From Bacteroidales bacterium (GTDB taxonomy: Bacteria > Bacteroidota > Bacteroidia > Bacteroidales > UBA932): a DNA stretch of 9,645 nucleotides. This document shows, in pieces, positions 7,169 through 9,645 of the stretch. Position 1 is the stretch's first letter, and each line of letters begins with the position of its first letter. The stretch spans positions 1 through 9,645 of the forward strand of contig JAEENZ010000122.1 in the NCBI GenBank assembly GCA_016283985.1, written 5' to 3'. Made by a program: the position numbers and the translations under genes. The notes under the pieces are model-generated. The model ran no database searches and was not told the origin of the DNA. It saw nothing but the letters and a program-made list of their open reading frames with translations.

Positions 7169-8629
7169 ATGAACCTCAAATCCCTCGCGAAAGATACGGC
7201 CATCTACGGCCTCAGCAGCATAGTGGGCAGATTCCTCAACTATCTGCTCGTACCCGTCTACACCCGCGTGATTATGGCGGAAAGCGGCGGCTACGGAATC
7301 GTTACGAACCTCTACGCCTACACCGCTCTGCTGCTGGCCCTCCTCACTTTCGGCATGGAGACCACCCTCTTCCGTTTCTGCAACAAGGACGGGGAGGATG
7401 AGAAACTGGTGTACAGCACCATACTGAGAATGGTCGGTGGAGTAGCGTTGCTGTTCTTCGCGCTGGTAATGATCTTCCTTCAGCCTATCGCCGGTGCCAT
7501 GGGATACGCCGAGCACCCGGAATACATAGGATGCATGGCCGCCATCGTGGCCCTGGATGCCTTCCAGGCCATAATGTTCAGCCGTCTGCGGCAGCAGAAA
7601 CGGCCGGTGAAGTTCATGACCCTGAAGTTTGCTTTCATCTTCCCCAACATCCTCCTCAACCTCTGCATCTTCCTGGTTCTGCCAAAGATGGGAGCCGCGC
7701 ATCCGGAACTGCTGAAACTCTTCGTCAAGTACAACTATGGCGTGGGTCTGATCTTCTTCGCGAACCTGCTCTGCACAGGCCTGGTCACCTTCGGCTTCCT
7801 TAAGGAAATCAAGGGGATAACCTACGGATTCGACGGCAAACTGGCAAAACGTCTGCTGGGCTACAGCTGGCCGCTTCTGATCCTCAGCCTGGTGGGCGTA
7901 TTCAACCAGGTGGCGGACAAGATAATCTATCCTCTGGTGGACAAGACTCCGGAGGGGATGGTACAGCTGGGAATATACGGCGCCTGCGTGAAGATTGCCA
8001 TGATAATGGCGCTGCTGACCCAGGCCTTCCGCTATGCCTACGAGCCCATAGTCTTCAGCGGCAGCCGAGACAAGAACAGCCCCGAAACCCTGGCGGACGG
8101 AATGAAATACTTCGTCATCTTCACCTTGCTTGCATTCCTCGCCGTAGTGATCTATCTGCCTCTTATCCAGCTGATTATAGGCGGCGATTACCGCACCGGA
8201 ATGGCGGTGGTGCCGATAGTTATGATGGCAGAGATCTTCATGGGCATCTACTTCAACCTCTCCTTCTGGTACAAGCTCAGCGACCAGACTCTCTGGGGAG
8301 CGGTCATGAGTGCAATCGGCGCATTGGTGATGGTGGCGGTAAACATCTTCGGAATCCCCCGCTGGGGCTACATGGCCTGCGCCTGGGGCGGCTTCGCCGG
8401 ATACGCCACAGCGATGCTCCTCAGCTACTTCATCGGGCAGAAGAAATATCCTATCAAATATGACATGCGCACAATCCTGGGCTTCTTCGCCCTGGCGGGC
8501 GTGATCTTCGCCGGCTACACCGCACTGTCGCATACGAAAATGGCGCCTATCCCGCTGATGGGAATAGGCACCATCCTGTTGATTCCTTACTGCTGGGCAG
8601 TTTGGAAATCCCTGAAGATTAGTCGTTGA
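7169..8629 (+). CDS. Polysaccharide/oligosaccharide flippase-like membrane protein (MOP superfamily, Wzx/PST type)
   Basis: A 486-residue integral inner-membrane protein predicted to move a lipid-linked saccharide from the cytoplasmic to the periplasmic face. By eye about 14 hydrophobic segments can be placed, near residues 12-34, 43-63, 88-105, 119-140, 150-171, 189-210, 230-255, 265-285, 314-337, 346-367, 375-394, 398-421, 435-452 and 459-478. This is the usual count for the superfamily. The N-terminus (LAKDTAIYGLSSIVGRFLNY then PVYTRV) is the typical first helix of Bacteroidota polysaccharide biosynthesis proteins, and RYAYEPIVF in the middle is also typical. Its ATG follows a -7 box by 5 bp with no ribosome binding site. 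It stands alone on the plus strand, divergent from the enzyme operon and convergent with tsf, and its last 11 bp overlap the end of tsf. No glycosyltransferase or polymerase genes lie nearby, so the sugar carried cannot be inferred. Confidence 0.9.
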   Translation: MNLKSLAKDTAIYGLSSIVGRFLNYLLVPVYTRVIMAESGGYGIVTNLYAYTALLLALLTFGMETTLFRFCNKDGEDEKLVYSTILRMVGGVALLFFALVMIFLQPIAGAMGYAEHPEYIGCMAAIVALDAFQAIMFSRLRQQKRPVKFMTLKFAFIFPNILLNLCIFLVLPKMGAAHPELLKLFVKYNYGVGLIFFANLLCTGLVTFGFLKEIKGITYGFDGKLAKRLLGYSWPLLILSLVGVFNQVADKIIYPLVDKTPEGMVQLGIYGACVKIAMIMALLTQAFRYAYEPIVFSGSRDKNSPETLADGMKYFVIFTLLAFLAVVIYLPLIQLIIGGDYRTGMAVVPIVMMAEIFMGIYFNLSFWYKLSDQTLWGAVMSAIGALVMVAVNIFGIPRWGYMACAWGGFAGYATAMLLSYFIGQKKYPIKYDMRTILGFFALAGVIFAGYTALSHTKMAPIPLMGIGTILLIPYCWAVWKSLKISR

Positions 8630-9617
8630 GGTTGAACTTCTTGAAGACAACCACCTTGGCTTCCTTGTCGACGGCGGCGATGGCTTCCTTGACGGACATC
8701 TTGCCATCTCCCATTTGATACTCCTGAGCCTCGAGGGTGTTCTCCTTGAAGAACTTGGCGAGACGCCCCTTCGCGATGTTCTGGATCATCTGCTCGTTCA
8801 GGTTGGCGGCCTTCTCGGCGCCGACGGTCTTGATGATCTCGCGGGCCTGGTCGGCCTGCTCGGGGGTGAGCCACTTCTTGGCGATGTTGCTCTCGATGTG
8901 TTCCTCGGAATTCACAAGGGCGGGATTGATTCCAGCCTTCTTCAGAGCGGCCTCGACGGCCTTCTGGACCTGCTCTTCCTTGGTCTTCTCAACGGCGACC
9001 TTGAGCTCGTTCTCCACGACCTCCTTGGGGCAGTCAGCCTCGGAAATCGCTACGGGGCTCATGGAAGCAACCTGCATGACGACACCCTTTGCGAGGTCGG
9101 CGGGTACTTCCTTGTTGAATCCCACGAGTGCACCGAGCTTGCCGGTGAGGGTGTGGATGTACTGGGCCACGAAGGGAGCCTCGACGGGTGCGTAGTAGGC
9201 GATGACGGTCTTCTCGCCGGACTTGCCGGTCTGAATCTCGATAGCCTTCTCTACGGTTGTTCCGTCGGGCAGCTCGCATGCGAGGAGAGCATCCTTGTCG
9301 GCGGGGAACTTGGCGATAGCCACGTCGGCGATGGCGTCGGCGAGGCCCTGGAAGTCGGAGTTACGGGAAACGAAGTCGGTCTCGCAGCCCAGGCATACAA
9401 GGATACCCTTGCCGCCCTGGATGCGGGCCTTCACTGCGCCTTCGGAAGTCTCGCGGTCTGCACGCTTGGCAGCTACGAGCTTACCCTTTTCACGGATGAT
9501 GTCGGCAGCCTTCTGGAAATCGCCTTCGGCCTCTTCGAGAGCCTTCTTGCAATCCATCATGCCGGCGGAGGTCATCTTGCGTAATTTCATTACGTCTGCT
9601 GCGGTAATGTTTGCCAT
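8619..9617 (-). CDS. tsf: Translation elongation factor Ts
   Basis: A 332-residue cytoplasmic protein that exchanges GDP for GTP on EF-Tu. The N-terminal UBA-like domain holds the first EF-Ts signature, LRKMTSAGMMDCKKAL (residues 12-27). The second signature is CETDFVSRN (about 78-86), whose TDFV contacts EF-Tu. The core dimerisation regions follow, ending in QYIHTLTGKLGALVGFNKE (about 152-170) and the C-terminal MSVKEAI segment. It is longer than the 283-residue E. coli protein because of a charged stretch at about 197-275; forms of about 330 residues are usual in Bacteroidales. The signature reads TSAGMM instead of the common TGAGMM. The start MANITAADVMKLR matches family N-termini; no Shine-Dalgarno sequence precedes it. 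In most bacteria it is co-transcribed with rpsB, whose end may be visible just upstream. Confidence 0.98.
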   Translation of the reverse strand: MANITAADVMKLRKMTSAGMMDCKKALEEAEGDFQKAADIIREKGKLVAAKRADRETSEGAVKARIQGGKGILVCLGCETDFVSRNSDFQGLADAIADVAIAKFPADKDALLACELPDGTTVEKAIEIQTGKSGEKTVIAYYAPVEAPFVAQYIHTLTGKLGALVGFNKEVPADLAKGVVMQVASMSPVAISEADCPKEVVENELKVAVEKTKEEQVQKAVEAALKKAGINPALVNSEEHIESNIAKKWLTPEQADQAREIIKTVGAEKAANLNEQMIQNIAKGRLAKFFKENTLEAQEYQMGDGKMSVKEAIAAVDKEAKVVVFKKFNLND

Positions 9618-9629
9618 AACTTCTTGGGT

Positions 9630-9645
9630 TTACTTCTGTTCAACT
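9630..9645 (-). CDS. Possible last codons of an upstream gene, perhaps rpsB (ribosomal protein S2)
   Basis: On the minus strand the window edge can be read as V-E-Q-K-stop, with TAA ending 12 nt before the tsf start. rpsB directly precedes tsf in most bacteria and its C-terminus is often a charged tail, so this fits. Only four codons are visible, so the call rests on gene order, not on sequence similarity. Confidence 0.3.

Noticed and set aside
8630..8653. Possible terminator hairpin after the flippase gene (GGTTG...CAACC)
   Set aside because: The stem is only 5 bp with a large interrupted loop, lies inside the tsf coding sequence, and has no following T-run.
7148..8707. A 519-codon open frame on the minus strand opposite the flippase gene
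   Set aside because: The product is rich in His, Gln and Glu, the mirror of hydrophobic codons, and runs across the tsf end. The plus-strand frame has about 14 credible membrane segments and a promoter.
8715..9584. A 289-codon open frame on the plus strand opposite tsf
   Set aside because: EF-Ts is unmistakable on the minus strand; the antisense product is a Leu/Gly/Val-rich shadow.

Overview
The window looks like chromosomal DNA from a Bacteroidota (Bacteroidales-type) bacterium of moderately high G+C. The evidence is: TAnnTTTG -7 promoter boxes, no Shine-Dalgarno sequences before the starts, a long EF-Ts of 332 residues, and glycan-degrading enzymes whose closest recognisable relatives are gut Bacteroidota proteins. 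The genus cannot be named from the sequence. Coding density is near total: the only real intergenic gap is 48 bp (7121-7168), plus 28 bp at the right edge. I found no tRNA, rRNA, CRISPR array, insertion sequence or clear terminator.

Left part (1-7120, minus strand): three tightly packed genes that read as one transcription unit, with 1-nt and 3-nt gaps between them. In transcription order they are: (i) a secreted fusion of a phosphodiester glycosidase (NAGPA/DUF2233 family) and a histidine acid phosphatase; (ii) a GH78-type alpha-L-rhamnosidase with a lipoprotein signal; (iii) a GH20 beta-N-acetylhexosaminidase carrying a discoidin-like module and an SGNH/GDSL esterase domain, cut by the left edge of the window only a few residues before its expected end. 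All catalytic residues I can locate are present. Together these activities would suit a phosphodiester-containing, rhamnose- and N-acetylhexosamine-bearing, possibly O-acetylated glycan. Rhamnose-rich phosphopolysaccharides of Gram-positive cell walls are one candidate. This substrate is an inference. No SusC/SusD pair, regulator or transporter lies in the window.

Right part: a 486-residue polysaccharide flippase of the MOP superfamily (7169-8629, plus strand) is transcribed divergently from the enzyme operon. Both transcripts appear to start from back-to-back -7 boxes that lie only 5-6 bp from their start codons, which suggests leaderless or nearly leaderless mRNAs. The flippase gene converges on tsf (EF-Ts, 8619-9617, minus strand) with an 11-bp overlap of the two 3' ends. 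The last bases of the window are compatible with the 3' end of rpsB, the usual partner of tsf.

The most notable item is the phosphodiester glycosidase-phosphatase fusion: one chain could uncover a phosphomonoester by removing a sugar cap and then remove the phosphate. The second most notable item is the hexosaminidase-esterase fusion encoded in the same operon.
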